Counted from the first letter of the stretch, positions 52,036 through 61,350 are shown. The stretch is DNA of 64,000 nucleotides from Catellatospora tritici (GCF_019083965.1 NZ_JAHRCY010000004.1:203236-267235); one strand, 5' to 3'. The notes: a model not told the origin generated them from the letters alone. Program-made: numbers and translations.

Positions 52036-52842
52036 TCAGATCTCCTTCTCCAGTACGGTCAGGTCGCGCTCGGCATACAGCCGATGCTCCCACTCCTCGT
52101 TCAGCACGATGCGCAGACACTCCTTGACCGGGAAGTCCGCCTCCTGCGGCCAGCCCGGCTCGGTCCGCGTCACCGTGGCCGCCAACTGCTCGTCGGTCAG
52201 CGATGCCAGCACCCGTCGCACCGTCGCCTGGCGTTCCTGCCGCACCGCCAGCACCTCCGCCAGCGTGGGCCGCGCCGTACGGTCCCACGGGATGCCGTCC
52301 CAGCCGGGCGCCTCCTCCCAGGGCAGGTCCAGTTGGTGCCAGGGCGCGGCGGTGCCCAGCAGCATCCGGTCGATCCAGGCGGCGGTGGCGAAGTTCAGAT
52401 GGCGCAGCGTGTGGATGAAGGACCACTCGTCCCCGACCCGCTGGTGCAGCGCCTCCTCGGGGAAGGTCCGGGCCCGCGCCACGGTGTCGGCCCACAGCCG
52501 CTCCAGGACCGGCCACGCGCGCCGGAACCCGTCGGCGTCGTCCGGTCGCATCAGCGTCCGCTCCGGCATGCGCCGATTCAGCTCGGCCTCGACCAGCGGC
52601 GCGATGTCGACCCCGTTCACCACCACGTTGTTCAACTCGCCGTAGATGTCGACGTTCCACAGCTCCACCCCGCGCATGCGGACGTCGTGGAACGCGACGC
52701 CGCGAAGCTGCGACCCGCTCAAATCGACCGACCGCAGGGACGAACCCTGCAGGTACACCTTCTCGAAGGACGACCCGCGCAGACTCACGCGCTCGAAGCG
52801 CGATCCGGCCAGGTCCTGCTCATGAAACTCAGCCACGGGCAT
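52036..52842 (-). CDS. pentapeptide-repeat / DinB-superfamily fusion protein
   Basis: 268 residues from ATG at 52842 (a GTG at 52845 is adjacent). Residues about 8-75 carry pentapeptide repeats (DLAGSRFERVSLRGSSFEKVYLQGSSLRSVDLSGSQLRGVAF). The rest is a DinB four-helix domain (RRAWPVLERLWADTVARARTFPEEALHQRVGDEWSFIHTLRHLNFATAAWIDRMLLG, with His in the HLNFA segment and WEHRLYAERDL near the end). DinB proteins bind divalent metal and often act as thiol-dependent transferases. It is cotranscribed with the hydrolase gene. Confidence 0.85.
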   Translation of the reverse strand: MPVAEFHEQDLAGSRFERVSLRGSSFEKVYLQGSSLRSVDLSGSQLRGVAFHDVRMRGVELWNVDIYGELNNVVVNGVDIAPLVEAELNRRMPERTLMRPDDADGFRRAWPVLERLWADTVARARTFPEEALHQRVGDEWSFIHTLRHLNFATAAWIDRMLLGTAAPWHQLDLPWEEAPGWDGIPWDRTARPTLAEVLAVRQERQATVRRVLASLTDEQLAATVTRTEPGWPQEADFPVKECLRIVLNEEWEHRLYAERDLTVLEKEI

Positions 52843-52908
52843 CACGCTAGAACCAATTCCGGACGATCGGCTTCCGGTTCATGTCGCGGGTCGCCTAATC
52901 TGCTCGGC

Positions 52909-53871
52909 GTGTCGACCGACCCCAGCCCCACCGCCCGCGCGCTGCGCGCGATCGAGATCCTGCAGACCCGCGCCGGCACCACCGCCGAGGAACTCGGCGA
53001 GCGGCTCGGGGTCACCGAACGCGCCGCCCGCCGCTACGTCGGGATCCTGCGGGAGGCGGGGATCCCCGTCGAGTCGGCGCGAGGCCCGCACGGCGGCTAC
53101 CGGATCCGACGCGGCACCAGGCTGCCACCCATCGTGTTCACACAGGCCGAAGCGCTCGGCCTGGTCATGGCGGTGCTCAACGGGCAGCCCGCGGCCACCG
53201 ACGCCGAGGATCTTGTCGGCGTGGCCCTGGGCAAGGTCATCCAGGCGCTGCCGGAGGGCGTCGGCCGCCAGGCCGCCGCGCTGCGCGAGCACGCCACGGC
53301 GGCGCCCGACCGGCAGTCGGCCCATCCTGATCCCGCCGTGACCAGCGCGCTGGTCGCCGCCAGCGCGGCCCGGCGCCGAGTGCGGATCACCTACCGCGGC
53401 GAAGGCGGCAGAGAATCGGAGGCCGAGGTCGACCCGTGGGCTGTCGTCGTACGGCACGGCCGCTGGTACCTGCTGTGTCACTCGCACCGGGCCGACGCCG
53501 TCCGCACCTACCGGGTCGACCGGGTCCGCGCCGTCCGGCAGACCGCCCACGGGTTCGAGCCGCCCGAGGACCTGGACCCGGTGGCGGCCGTGGCGGAGAA
53601 GCTCGGCACCGGTTGGCCGTACCCCACCCGGGTGGTGTTCGACGCGCCCTGCGCCGAGGTGGCGCCGTGGATCCGGCCGCCGATGGGGCGGCTCGAACCG
53701 GTCGCGGCCGGATGCGTGCTGGTCGGCAGCACGAACAACCCGGCGATGTACGCGCAGGAGTGGCTCGCCACCGTACCGTTTCCCTTCCGGGTCGAGGGCG
53801 GACCGCAGCTGCGCGCCGCCGTCGCCGAGGTCGCCGCACGGTTCACCGCCGCCGTAGCCGACGCTACCTAG
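52909..53871 (+). CDS. WYL-domain transcriptional regulator (DeoR-like HTH)
   Basis: 320 residues, GTG at 52909. N-terminal HTH_11 (LRAIEILQTRAGTTAEELGERLGVTERAARRYVGILREAGIPVESARGPHGGYRI). The WYL ligand domain follows with RVRITYRGEGGRESEAEVDPWAVVVRHGRWYLLCHSHRADAVRTYRVDRV, where RWYLL is the namesake element. Such proteins respond to nucleotides or nucleic acids, or regulate by an unknown ligand. It is divergent from the DinB/hydrolase operon by 66 bases and is its probable regulator. Confidence 0.92.
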   Translation: MSTDPSPTARALRAIEILQTRAGTTAEELGERLGVTERAARRYVGILREAGIPVESARGPHGGYRIRRGTRLPPIVFTQAEALGLVMAVLNGQPAATDAEDLVGVALGKVIQALPEGVGRQAAALREHATAAPDRQSAHPDPAVTSALVAASAARRRVRITYRGEGGRESEAEVDPWAVVVRHGRWYLLCHSHRADAVRTYRVDRVRAVRQTAHGFEPPEDLDPVAAVAEKLGTGWPYPTRVVFDAPCAEVAPWIRPPMGRLEPVAAGCVLVGSTNNPAMYAQEWLATVPFPFRVEGGPQLRAAVAEVAARFTAAVADAT

Positions 53872-53912
53872 CGCGACCACAGAACTACAGCGCTCCGTCG
53901 GTCCAACCGCAC

Positions 53913-53942
53913 ACCACATAGGACCCGTCATTGATATGTGGT
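53913..53942. promoter_or_regulatory. inverted repeat upstream of the large subtilase gene
   Basis: ACCACATA and TATGTGGT (8 bp each, perfect) flank 14 bases, about 45 bases before the subtilase start. It lies in a relatively AT-rich gap and may be an operator. No regulator is known for it. Confidence 0.4.
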
Positions 53943-53986
53943 CCGCGCTGACTCGTGCGTGGACACCGTACGAATGGGGGTCCAAT

Positions 53987-56900
53987 GTGAACGTACGACG
54001 ATCTCGCAGGCCGCTGTACGCGCTGGCGGCGGTGGTGCTCACCACGTCGCTTGCCGGAGCCGGGGTGCGGCAGGCACCGGCCGCCGGGGCGCCGGTCACA
54101 ACAGCCGCGCCCGCCGCACCAGCGGTGCTGCCGCCGGGCCACACCTACACCGTGACGCTGCTGACCGGCGACGTGATCACCGTCCGTACGCGTGCCTCGG
54201 GCTGCCCCGTGGTCACCGTGCAGCCCGCGCAACCGCACGGCCTGCTGGAGCGCAGCTGCGGCCCCGACGGCCACGTGCGTGTCATCCCGGGCCAGGTCGC
54301 CGGACTGATCGGCTCGGTCCTCGACGAGTCGCTGTTCGACGTGACCACTCTCATCCTCGAGGGCTACGACGACGCCAGGACCAAGGAACTGCCGCTGATC
54401 GTGCGTCAGGCCGAGCAGGCACCGCAGCGTCTGGCCGCTCCCGCGACCGGGCTGCGGGTGTCCCGGTCGCTGCCCAGTGTCGCGGCGGTGGCGGCCCGCC
54501 AACCCAAGGCCAAGGGCGCCGCGTTCATCCGCTCCCTGGTTGCCGACGTCGCCGCCGGTACCTCCGCGAAGGCGACCGCGGCCGCCGCGCCGAAGACCGC
54601 ACCGACCCGGGTGTGGCTGGACCACCGGGTGAGGTCGACCGCACAGGCCGGTGGCGGCACCGCGCTCGACCCGAACCTCGGCCAGATCCGCGCCCCGCAG
54701 GCCTGGGCCGCCGGATTCACCGGTCAGGGCGTCAAGGTGGCGGTGCTCGACACCGGCGCCGACTTTACCCACCCCGACCTGCAGGGCCGGGTCGCCGACC
54801 GGGCCGACTTCACCACCGACGGCGGCGACGCCGTCGACCACAACGGACACGGCACCCACGTCGCCGCCACCATCGCCGGTAGCGGCGCCGCCTCGGCAGG
54901 CCGGCGCCGCGGCGTCGCTCCCGGCGCGCAGCTGCTGGTCGGCAAGGTGCTCGACGACTACGGCTACGGCACCGACTCGCAGGTCATCGCCGGTATGGAG
55001 TGGGCCGCCACCCGCGCCGACGTCGTCAACATGAGCCTGGGCGGCTGGGAGCCCAGCGACGGCACCGACCCCATGTCACTGGCCGTCGACGAGCTGACCC
55101 GCACGTACGGCACCCTGTTCGTGGTGGCCGCGGGCAACGACGGGCCGTACGAGGGCTACGTGTCGGCACCGGCCGCCGCCGCGTCCGCGCTGACGGTCGG
55201 CGCCGTCGACCGCGACGACAGGCTGGCTGACTTCTCCAGCCGTGGCCCGCTGGTCAACACCCACGCCGCCAAGCCGGAACTGGTCGCCCCCGGCGTCGAC
55301 ATCATCGCCGCCCGCGCCGCGGGCACCAGCCTCGGCGGCATTGTCGACGCGCGCTACACCAGCCTCAGCGGCACCTCGATGGCCACCCCGCACGCCGCCG
55401 GTGCCGCCGCGATCCTGGTCCAGCGCCACCCCGACTGGCAGCCCGCCCAGCTGAAGGCCGCCCTGGTCGGCGGCGTCGACCCGCTGCCCGCCACCGACCC
55501 GTACGAGGTGGGCGCCGGGCGCCTGGACGTCGTGCGGATGCTGCACGGCGCGGTGAGTGAGCAGGCGATCGTCAACCTGGGCACCTTCACCTTCCCCCAG
55601 TCGGGCACCGCGCAGACGACCCTGTCGTGGACCAACACGTCGGTGGTGCTGCCGACCGCGCTGCGCTTCTCCGTGACCGTCACCGGTCGCGGCGGAGCCA
55701 CCGCCCCGGCGGGTGCGGCGAGCCTGTCCACGCCGACGGCGATCGTGGCGCCAGGTGGCCGCGCCGCGACGGTCCTGCGCCTGGACCGGGCCCGGTTGGC
55801 GGCCAAGCCCGGCCTGTACACGGCGGTGGTCACCGCCCGGAGCGCGGCCGGGGTGCCGGTGTCGACCACCCCGGTCACGTTCTTCGTCGAACCGCGCAGC
55901 GTCGACCTCACCATCAACGCGATCCCGCTGCCCGACGTCCCGGCCGGTACCGACGTCTACGTGCTCGCCAACGTGGTGAACCTGGACGACCCGGGTCTGT
56001 TCAACGACCACGTCTCGTTCATGCCCGACGAGACGCCGGTCCTGCGGGTGCCCGCCGGTCGCTACAGCGTCATGGCGTCGATCTGGGAATTCGGCACAGC
56101 GAGTCAGCGGATGGCGCTGGCCGGTGATCCCGACATCGCCGTCGGCGCGGACACGGCCGTGCTGATCGACGGCTCCGCCGCGCGCCCGGTCACTGCCTCG
56201 GTGGACGGCGTGGACACGGTCCCCACCACGATCGGCATCACCTACGAGCAGGCGGCCACGCGCGGTCCGTGGTGGTCGGACTTCGCCTTCGCCTGGGGCG
56301 AGGACGCGGCCAAGGGCAGCGTGTTCGCGGCACCGGTGACCGGGCCGGGGATCGGTACCTTCGACGTCTACGCCTCGTACGGCCTCATCGCCCCCGGCGA
56401 CGAGCCCAGCCCGTTCCTGTACGACGTGATCCACCCGCTCGGCCACTCGATCCCGCAGGACCTGCAATTCCGGATCGACGCGGCCGAGAAGGCCCGGCTG
56501 GCGCGCATCGACCAGCGGTTCAACCTGCTCGATGTCCCCCGCACCCATGTGGGGCACAAGCGCTACGGCTTCAGCCCCGCCGGTGGGTTCATCGCCGAGA
56601 CCATCATCGACGACGGCGAGCTCCCCGGCGACCGGGTGGACTACGTGACGCCCGGGTTCGAGCTGGTCGACGAGGCGTTCTACCCGCTGGGGGACGACTG
56701 GTTCGACATGGTCACGCAGGAGGCGCAGCAGAGCTACGCGCCGGGCAGTCGCCAGCAGAAGGTGTGGGTGCGTCAGCCCATGCGCACCGACTGGTACGAC
56801 AACCCGTCCACCAGCCACAGCGGGTGCGTGCCCTACCCGCCGTCGCGTACGGGCGGCAGCATGCACATCGAGCTGACCGACCTGACCGACCAGCACCAGC

Positions 56901-57451
56901 GGTTCGCCTGCTTCGGCTTCGGTGACGAGTCGACCTCGTCGCTGGCCCTCTACCGGGACGGGGTCCTGATCGGCGAGCGCCACGCGCCCTACGGCGACTT
57001 CGACGTCCCGCAGGCCGCGGCCGCGTACCGGCTCACGTACGACCTGGACACCAGCGCGCTGCTGCCCGTGTCCACCCGGGTCAGCACGGCCTGGACCTTC
57101 CGCTCGGCGGGTCCGACCGGTGCGGGCACCGCACCGCTGGCCCTGCTGGCGGTGGACTACGCCCTGCCACTGGACCGGGCCAACCACCCGACCGCCGGCC
57201 CGGCCACGTTCACGGTCCGGCAGGCACACGGCGTGACCCGGCAGGACGTCACGTCGCTGCAGGTGTGGACCTCGGTCGACGACGGCGCCACCTGGCAGGC
57301 GGTTACGGTGTCCCGGGCCGACGCGGACTCGTTCACCGCGCAGTTGCCGCTGCCCTCGGCCGGGCAGGCGGTGTCGCTGCGGGTGAAGGCCGACGGCTCG
57401 GCAGGCAGCGGCATCGACCAGACCATCATCCGCGCCTACCGGGCGGGCTGA
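53987..57451 (+). CDS. large secreted S8 serine protease
   Basis: 1154 residues from GTG at 53987. Signal peptide (RRPLYALAAVVLTTSLAGAG) and a long prodomain to about residue 225. Peptidase S8 triad: Asp255 (VLDTGAD), His288 (NGHGTHVA), Ser464 (SGTSMATPHAAG), with the oxyanion Asn in VAAGNDGP. About 650 C-terminal residues carry beta-rich domains (TLSWTNTSVVLPTALRFSVTVTG and similar) of unknown role. Streptomyces-type large subtilases of this architecture are extracellular. It is unrelated to the cytosolic S8 pair in the radical SAM operon. Confidence 0.92.
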   Translation: MNVRRSRRPLYALAAVVLTTSLAGAGVRQAPAAGAPVTTAAPAAPAVLPPGHTYTVTLLTGDVITVRTRASGCPVVTVQPAQPHGLLERSCGPDGHVRVIPGQVAGLIGSVLDESLFDVTTLILEGYDDARTKELPLIVRQAEQAPQRLAAPATGLRVSRSLPSVAAVAARQPKAKGAAFIRSLVADVAAGTSAKATAAAAPKTAPTRVWLDHRVRSTAQAGGGTALDPNLGQIRAPQAWAAGFTGQGVKVAVLDTGADFTHPDLQGRVADRADFTTDGGDAVDHNGHGTHVAATIAGSGAASAGRRRGVAPGAQLLVGKVLDDYGYGTDSQVIAGMEWAATRADVVNMSLGGWEPSDGTDPMSLAVDELTRTYGTLFVVAAGNDGPYEGYVSAPAAAASALTVGAVDRDDRLADFSSRGPLVNTHAAKPELVAPGVDIIAARAAGTSLGGIVDARYTSLSGTSMATPHAAGAAAILVQRHPDWQPAQLKAALVGGVDPLPATDPYEVGAGRLDVVRMLHGAVSEQAIVNLGTFTFPQSGTAQTTLSWTNTSVVLPTALRFSVTVTGRGGATAPAGAASLSTPTAIVAPGGRAATVLRLDRARLAAKPGLYTAVVTARSAAGVPVSTTPVTFFVEPRSVDLTINAIPLPDVPAGTDVYVLANVVNLDDPGLFNDHVSFMPDETPVLRVPAGRYSVMASIWEFGTASQRMALAGDPDIAVGADTAVLIDGSAARPVTASVDGVDTVPTTIGITYEQAATRGPWWSDFAFAWGEDAAKGSVFAAPVTGPGIGTFDVYASYGLIAPGDEPSPFLYDVIHPLGHSIPQDLQFRIDAAEKARLARIDQRFNLLDVPRTHVGHKRYGFSPAGGFIAETIIDDGELPGDRVDYVTPGFELVDEAFYPLGDDWFDMVTQEAQQSYAPGSRQQKVWVRQPMRTDWYDNPSTSHSGCVPYPPSRTGGSMHIELTDLTDQHQRFACFGFGDESTSSLALYRDGVLIGERHAPYGDFDVPQAAAAYRLTYDLDTSALLPVSTRVSTAWTFRSAGPTGAGTAPLALLAVDYALPLDRANHPTAGPATFTVRQAHGVTRQDVTSLQVWTSVDDGATWQAVTVSRADADSFTAQLPLPSAGQAVSLRVKADGSAGSGIDQTIIRAYRAG

Positions 57452-57467
57452 TCAGGTAATGGTGGCA

Positions 57468-57503
57468 GGAGGCGGCGGCCCCGACCGGCGGGCCGCCGCC
57501 TCC
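57468..57503 (+). terminator. intrinsic hairpin terminator after the subtilase gene
   Basis: Perfect 14-bp stem (GGAGGCGGCGGCCC with GGGCCGCCGCCTCC) with an 8-base loop, 17 bases after the stop codon. Confidence 0.8.
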
Positions 57504-57568
57504 GTCCACGGGTCGGCGCCCGCGCGCGAAACAGGCCGCCGCCGGTGTGCCGGGATACGGTGGCAACC

Positions 57569-58408
57569 GTGCGGGTGACGACATGGAACGTGAACTCGGT
57601 CAAGCAGCGCCTGCCCCGGCTCCTGCCGTGGCTCGACCAGCGTCGACCCGACGTGGTGTGCCTGCAGGAGACCAAGCTGGCCGACGGCGCCTTCGCCGAC
57701 CTGCTTCGCGAGGAACTCGCCGCCCGCGGCTACGAGTTCGCCGCGCACGGCGAGAGCAGGTGGAACGGCGTGGCGATCCTGTCCCGGATCGGCCTGGACG
57801 ACGTCGTGGCCGGGCTGCCCGGCGGGCCGGGCTTTCCGCACCCGGAAGCCAGGGCCCTGGCGGCGACCTGCGGGGGAGTGCGGGTGCACTCGGTGTACGT
57901 ACCGAACGGGCGCGAGCCCGACTCCGACCATTACCGGTACAAGCTGGCCTGGCTGGAGACGCTGCGCGCGACGGTCGCCGCGGGACCGGAGGCGGTGATG
58001 GTGTGCGGGGACGTGAACATCGCCCCGGCCGACGCCGACGTGTTCGATCCGGCCGCGTTCGTCGGCAGCACCCATGTCACCGCCCCGGAACGCGCGGCCC
58101 TGGCCGAGTTGCAGGCGGTCGGGCTGCATGACGTGGTCCGCGACCGCTGGCCGGACCAGCGGGTCTTCACCTACTGGGACTACCGGGCCGGGATGTTCCA
58201 CCAGGATCTCGGCATGCGCATCGACCTGATGTTGGCCTCGACGCCGGTGGCCGCCCGGGTGCGGGCGGCCTGGGTGGATCGGCAGGCGCGCAAGGGCACC
58301 GGCCCCAGCGACCATGCCCCGGTGATCGTGGACCTCGATGAGGCGCCCGACGGTGACATCGGGCCGGTCGTGCCACCACCGTCCGCACCGGCATCACGTC
58401 GCCGCTGA
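57569..58408 (+). CDS. xthA: exodeoxyribonuclease III / AP endonuclease family
   Basis: 279 residues, GTG at 57569. It has the EEP-superfamily motifs TTWNVNSVKQRL, VVCLQETKL, SRWNGVAILSR, SVYVPNGREP, VMVCGDVNIAPADADVFDP, DYRAGMFHQDLGMRIDLML and SDHAPVIV. Catalytic Glu, Asp, Asn and His are all in place. The enzyme removes damaged 3' ends and cleaves at abasic sites in base excision repair. The C-terminal 20 residues are a low-complexity tail. It is followed by a hairpin shared with the converging lipoprotein gene. Confidence 0.93.
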   Translation: MRVTTWNVNSVKQRLPRLLPWLDQRRPDVVCLQETKLADGAFADLLREELAARGYEFAAHGESRWNGVAILSRIGLDDVVAGLPGGPGFPHPEARALAATCGGVRVHSVYVPNGREPDSDHYRYKLAWLETLRATVAAGPEAVMVCGDVNIAPADADVFDPAAFVGSTHVTAPERAALAELQAVGLHDVVRDRWPDQRVFTYWDYRAGMFHQDLGMRIDLMLASTPVAARVRAAWVDRQARKGTGPSDHAPVIVDLDEAPDGDIGPVVPPPSAPASRRR

Positions 58409-58440
58409 TCGGGCCGCCCGCGCGACCGGACCGACGAAAG

Positions 58441-58469
58441 CGCCGCCGCGGGCGATGCCCACGGCGGCG
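58441..58469. terminator. bidirectional hairpin terminator
   Basis: Stem of 12 pairs with one mismatch (CGCCGCCG/CGGCGGCG then GGGC/GCCC) around a GAT loop, between the converging xthA and lipoprotein genes. Confidence 0.65.
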
Positions 58470-58483
58470 AGGTTTCGGTGTGC

Positions 58484-59977
58484 CTACTGGTACGAGACGA
58501 AGACCGGGGACGGGTCGACCGCGACGGTCTGTCGGGGCGAGAACGTCGGCTTGTCCTCGTCGTAGAAGTTCTTCCAGCCCCACCAGACGCGGGACGGTGC
58601 CTCGTCGCGCACCCGCTGCCAGGTTGCCATCTTCTCGCCCGCCGTGCCGAAGCCGTCGGCGTGGATCACGAAGCTCAGTTCGTCGCGGCTGGTGTCGAGG
58701 TTCGCGCGGCTGCTGATCATCTCGGTCAGGAACTGGTGCAGCATCAGGACCTTCTGCGGCAGATGGTGCGCCCGGGTCAGGTCGGCGAGCCACGCGGCCG
58801 TCTCGTTGATCTCGTTCGCGGCGACCGAGCCGATCTGCACCATGTGGATCTGATGCGGAGACAGGCGCCACTCCGGGTCGAGCGCGAGTCCCACGTGCGG
58901 CTGCACCAGGAGTTCCTCGTACCGCTTGGCCTGGGTGAGGAAGTCGGTGCGGCCGGGCTGCAGGTCGAGCACCACGTAGATGCCCGCGGTCCGGGCGGCG
59001 TCGACCCAGGGACGCAGCTGGTCGACCGTGGACTCGTTGGAGTAGTCGCCGTCGGGCCCGGGATCGGCCGAGGCCACCGTGGCGATGATCTCGAAGGCGG
59101 GCACGACCACGTCGTCGCTGTCCACGGCGCGGTAACTCGCGGCGACCTTCTTGGCGCGCTCGACCGCCTTGTCGACGCCCTGCTCGCCGAGCGAGCCGAG
59201 GCCCGCGTCGCCCGGGTGGCCGTACAGGGCGACCAGGCGGCGGTGGGGGAACAGCACCTGACGTCCACCTGGCAGCAGGGTTCCCGTGGCGGCCGTCTCG
59301 ATCTGGTAACGCACCCGCTCGGCCGAGCCGAAGGCGCTGCCCAGGGCGAGCACATGCGTCGGGACCTGGCCCGACAGCGCCTTGATCGCGTCATCGTCGG
59401 CGCGCGGGTCGGCTTCCTTCAGTTCGAGGACGCGGGCACCGCTCGCCTTCGCGGTGGCGGTCGCCGCCGCGGCGTCGGCCTGGTTCAGCGTCAGCACGAC
59501 CAGCTGGTCGAGCTTGGCCGCACCGGGAACCTTCGGGAGCTTCGCGTTGTTCAGCGGTTGCACCGCCTCGCCCTTGCCCGCGTGTTCGCGAGCCCAGCTG
59601 TTCGCCGCTTCGCCGACGGGGACCAGGGTCTGCGGCGCGAGCCGGTCGAGTTCGGTGCGCAGCGCGGCCGACGCGCCGTCTCCGGCAGCGGTGAGTAGCA
59701 CGGGCACGCCGAGTTTGACCGCGGCGGAGCTCGCCTCGGCCATGCTCGCGACGTCCTGTTCTCCCACCAGGACGACGGCGGGAGCGGAGCGGAACAGCGA
59801 TCGGCTGGTCTGCAGGGCCAGTTCGGCGCCTACTGCGGCGGCCACGACGGTGGTCGGCTCGCCGGGCATGATCGTGCGGGCATCGGGTCGGGTGCTGGAG
59901 TCGAGGGCCAGCGCGGTGCAGCCGTTGGTCAGCAGCACGCAGGCGAGCAGCACCGGACTGAGCCGAGACAGGAGCAT
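58484..59977 (-). CDS. lipoprotein with cell-wall-binding-repeat-2-like domain
   Basis: 497 residues from ATG at 59977. The N-terminal helix ends in LLTNGC (lipobox), so it is probably an anchored lipoprotein. The first half has repeating alpha/beta units typical of cell-wall-binding repeat 2 (SAPAVVLVGEQDVASMAEASSAAVKLGVPVLLT, then LAPQTLVPVGEAANSW, then DQLVVLTLNQADAAAA). The second half (from about residue 270) is TIM-barrel-like (VVPAFEIIATVASADPGPDGDYSNESTVDQLRPWVDAARTAGIYVVLDLQPGRTDFL, LALDPEWRL). A glycosidase-like function is possible, but no catalytic pair can be assigned. Confidence 0.7.
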   Translation of the reverse strand: MLLSRLSPVLLACVLLTNGCTALALDSSTRPDARTIMPGEPTTVVAAAVGAELALQTSRSLFRSAPAVVLVGEQDVASMAEASSAAVKLGVPVLLTAAGDGASAALRTELDRLAPQTLVPVGEAANSWAREHAGKGEAVQPLNNAKLPKVPGAAKLDQLVVLTLNQADAAAATATAKASGARVLELKEADPRADDDAIKALSGQVPTHVLALGSAFGSAERVRYQIETAATGTLLPGGRQVLFPHRRLVALYGHPGDAGLGSLGEQGVDKAVERAKKVAASYRAVDSDDVVVPAFEIIATVASADPGPDGDYSNESTVDQLRPWVDAARTAGIYVVLDLQPGRTDFLTQAKRYEELLVQPHVGLALDPEWRLSPHQIHMVQIGSVAANEINETAAWLADLTRAHHLPQKVLMLHQFLTEMISSRANLDTSRDELSFVIHADGFGTAGEKMATWQRVRDEAPSRVWWGWKNFYDEDKPTFSPRQTVAVDPSPVFVSYQ

Positions 59978-60074
59978 GTGCGCCTCACAGGTTGAGCAAC
60001 CACAAAATGGACATTCTGTACGTACGGTAACCGTTCGGGTGCAGAGTGTCCGGTAGATACGGTATTTGTCACCG

Positions 60075-60138
60075 TGATCCGTAATCGTGGACGCTGGGTG
60101 TCGCGATAGCAGCATTGAGCGTCCACGATTACGGATCA
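60075..60138. repeat. 21-bp perfect inverted repeat with 22-bp spacer
   Basis: TGATCCGTAATCGTGGACGCT (60075-60095, given here only by its key part) pairs exactly with 60118-60138, around 22 unrelated bases. It is much less GC-rich than a terminator stem in this genome. It lies between the ECF sigma gene, which ends 12 bases away, and the divergently unrelated lipoprotein gene start. Possible roles: terminator/attenuator, small-RNA gene, or a REP/MITE-like dispersed element. Confidence 0.7.
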
Positions 60139-60149
60139 TCCGGGTGGTG

Positions 60150-60647
60150 TCAGCCGGCCAGGTCGGCCGATGTGGCGAGCTGCTGCCGCAGCCGCTCGCG
60201 GGCCCGGTGCAGCCGCACCCGCACCGCACCGGGCGCCATGCCGAGCACCGTGGCGATCTCGGACGGCGTGAGCTGTTCCCAGGCCGACATGGTGACGATC
60301 GCCCGGTCCTGCGCGGACAGTTCTGCCAGCGCGTCGTGCACGTGCGGGTAGCTGGGCGGCGGAGCGGCCGCCGAGACCACCTCGCCCAGCAGGCGCACCA
60401 GCCGGTCCCGACGGCGCGTTCCGCGCCGGTGGTTGGCCAGCGTCCGGTGCGCCACCCCGAACAGCCACATCCGGGCGGCTTGCCCCTCGGGCACCTGCTT
60501 GATACGCCGCCAGGCCACGACGAACACCTCGTGCAGCAGGTCGGCGGCGTCGGCGGGCTGCTCGCACCGGCGGGCCAGGAACGCCAGCACGTCCTGGCGG
60601 TTCTCCTGGTAGATCGCCTCGAACCGGTCCTGTCGGATGGCGCTCAT
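60150..60647 (-). CDS. ECF RNA polymerase sigma factor
   Basis: 165 residues, ATG at 60647. Region 2 (FEAIYQENRQDVLAFLARRCEQPADAADLLHEVFVVAWRRI, then RMWLFGVAHRTLANHRRG) and region 4 (LAELSAQDRAIVTMSAWEQLTPSEIATVLGMAPGAVRVRLHRARERL). The ATG overlaps the stop of the upstream membrane-protein reading frame (ATGA), so both are expressed together. It is a small ECF factor without a C-terminal extension. Confidence 0.92.
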   Translation of the reverse strand: MSAIRQDRFEAIYQENRQDVLAFLARRCEQPADAADLLHEVFVVAWRRIKQVPEGQAARMWLFGVAHRTLANHRRGTRRRDRLVRLLGEVVSAAAPPPSYPHVHDALAELSAQDRAIVTMSAWEQLTPSEIATVLGMAPGAVRVRLHRARERLRQQLATSADLAG

Positions 60648-61350
60648 CGGCCACCGCCGATCCGGGTGTTGAGCAACGGGTCGCAATTGAGGTCGAATTG
60701 CCGCTCGATGGGCGCCGGATCCCCGCTCGCGACGGCATCAGCGAGCTGGTGCTGTTTCTCCATGAACCCGCCGCCGGCAACGGCAGGCCAGATGTCCCAG
60801 GCGGTCGACGCTCGCACCATCGTCGTCGCCTCGGCGAGCGCGGTGGCGTCACCATCGGCCCTGCACGCAGCCACCTGTCCAGCCAGGCGCATTGCGCGGT
60901 GCCCGCCAGGCTGGAGCGCAGGCCGTCGCGCTGCCAGAGCCCGCCGGTCTCGACGATCCGCTGCCGGATCCGTTCGAACGTGACACCGGGCGGCAGCGGA
61001 TACTCCCGCTGCAGCCCGTCCAGGTACGGTCCCAGCTCAGGGGAGGCGGCGTTCAGGAACTCGCTTGTGTCGACCTCCGTGGCGTCCTCCTCGCCGAACA
61101 GGTCGGTGTGCAGGCCGAACCAGTCGGCGGTGGCCGGTGCGGCCACCCCGATTGCCAGCAGGGCCGCGAGCGCGGCGCCGATCAGCGTCCGGCGACGCCT
61201 GATCCGTGCCCGGCGTGCCGCTCCGCTGATCACCGCGCCCAGGTCGTCCAAGGCGCGGGTGACCGAGGGTGCGGCCAGGTCCGCACCGCTCAGTGGATCT
61301 GCCGAACGCAGCAGCGTGTCCAGCTGCTCGTCGGCGTTCGGGTCGTTCAT
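60644..61350 (-). pseudogene. frameshifted membrane-protein gene upstream of the ECF sigma gene
   Basis: The start ATG at 61350 (GAGAGGA upstream) opens a protein with an Arg-rich cytoplasmic segment, one membrane helix (TLIGAALAALLAIGVAAPATA) and an extracytoplasmic part to SSLAGTAQCAWLDRWLRAG. Near 60862-60875 this frame loses protein character, while the +1-related frame continues convincingly (ADGDATALAEATTMVRASTAWDIWPAV ... QFDLNCDPLLNTRIGGGR) to a stop at 60644 that overlaps the sigma start. The two parts join to one protein of about 235 residues if one base is inserted or deleted near the GCAGGG run. This is a true frameshift mutation or a sequencing error. Its position suggests an anti-sigma-like partner. 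Confidence 0.65.

Noticed and set aside
53987..57451. Large secreted subtilase as a possible leader protease of the lanthipeptides
   Set aside because: It has a signal peptide and long prodomain, is 3.6 kb from the nearest RiPP gene with unrelated genes in between, and resembles general extracellular proteases.
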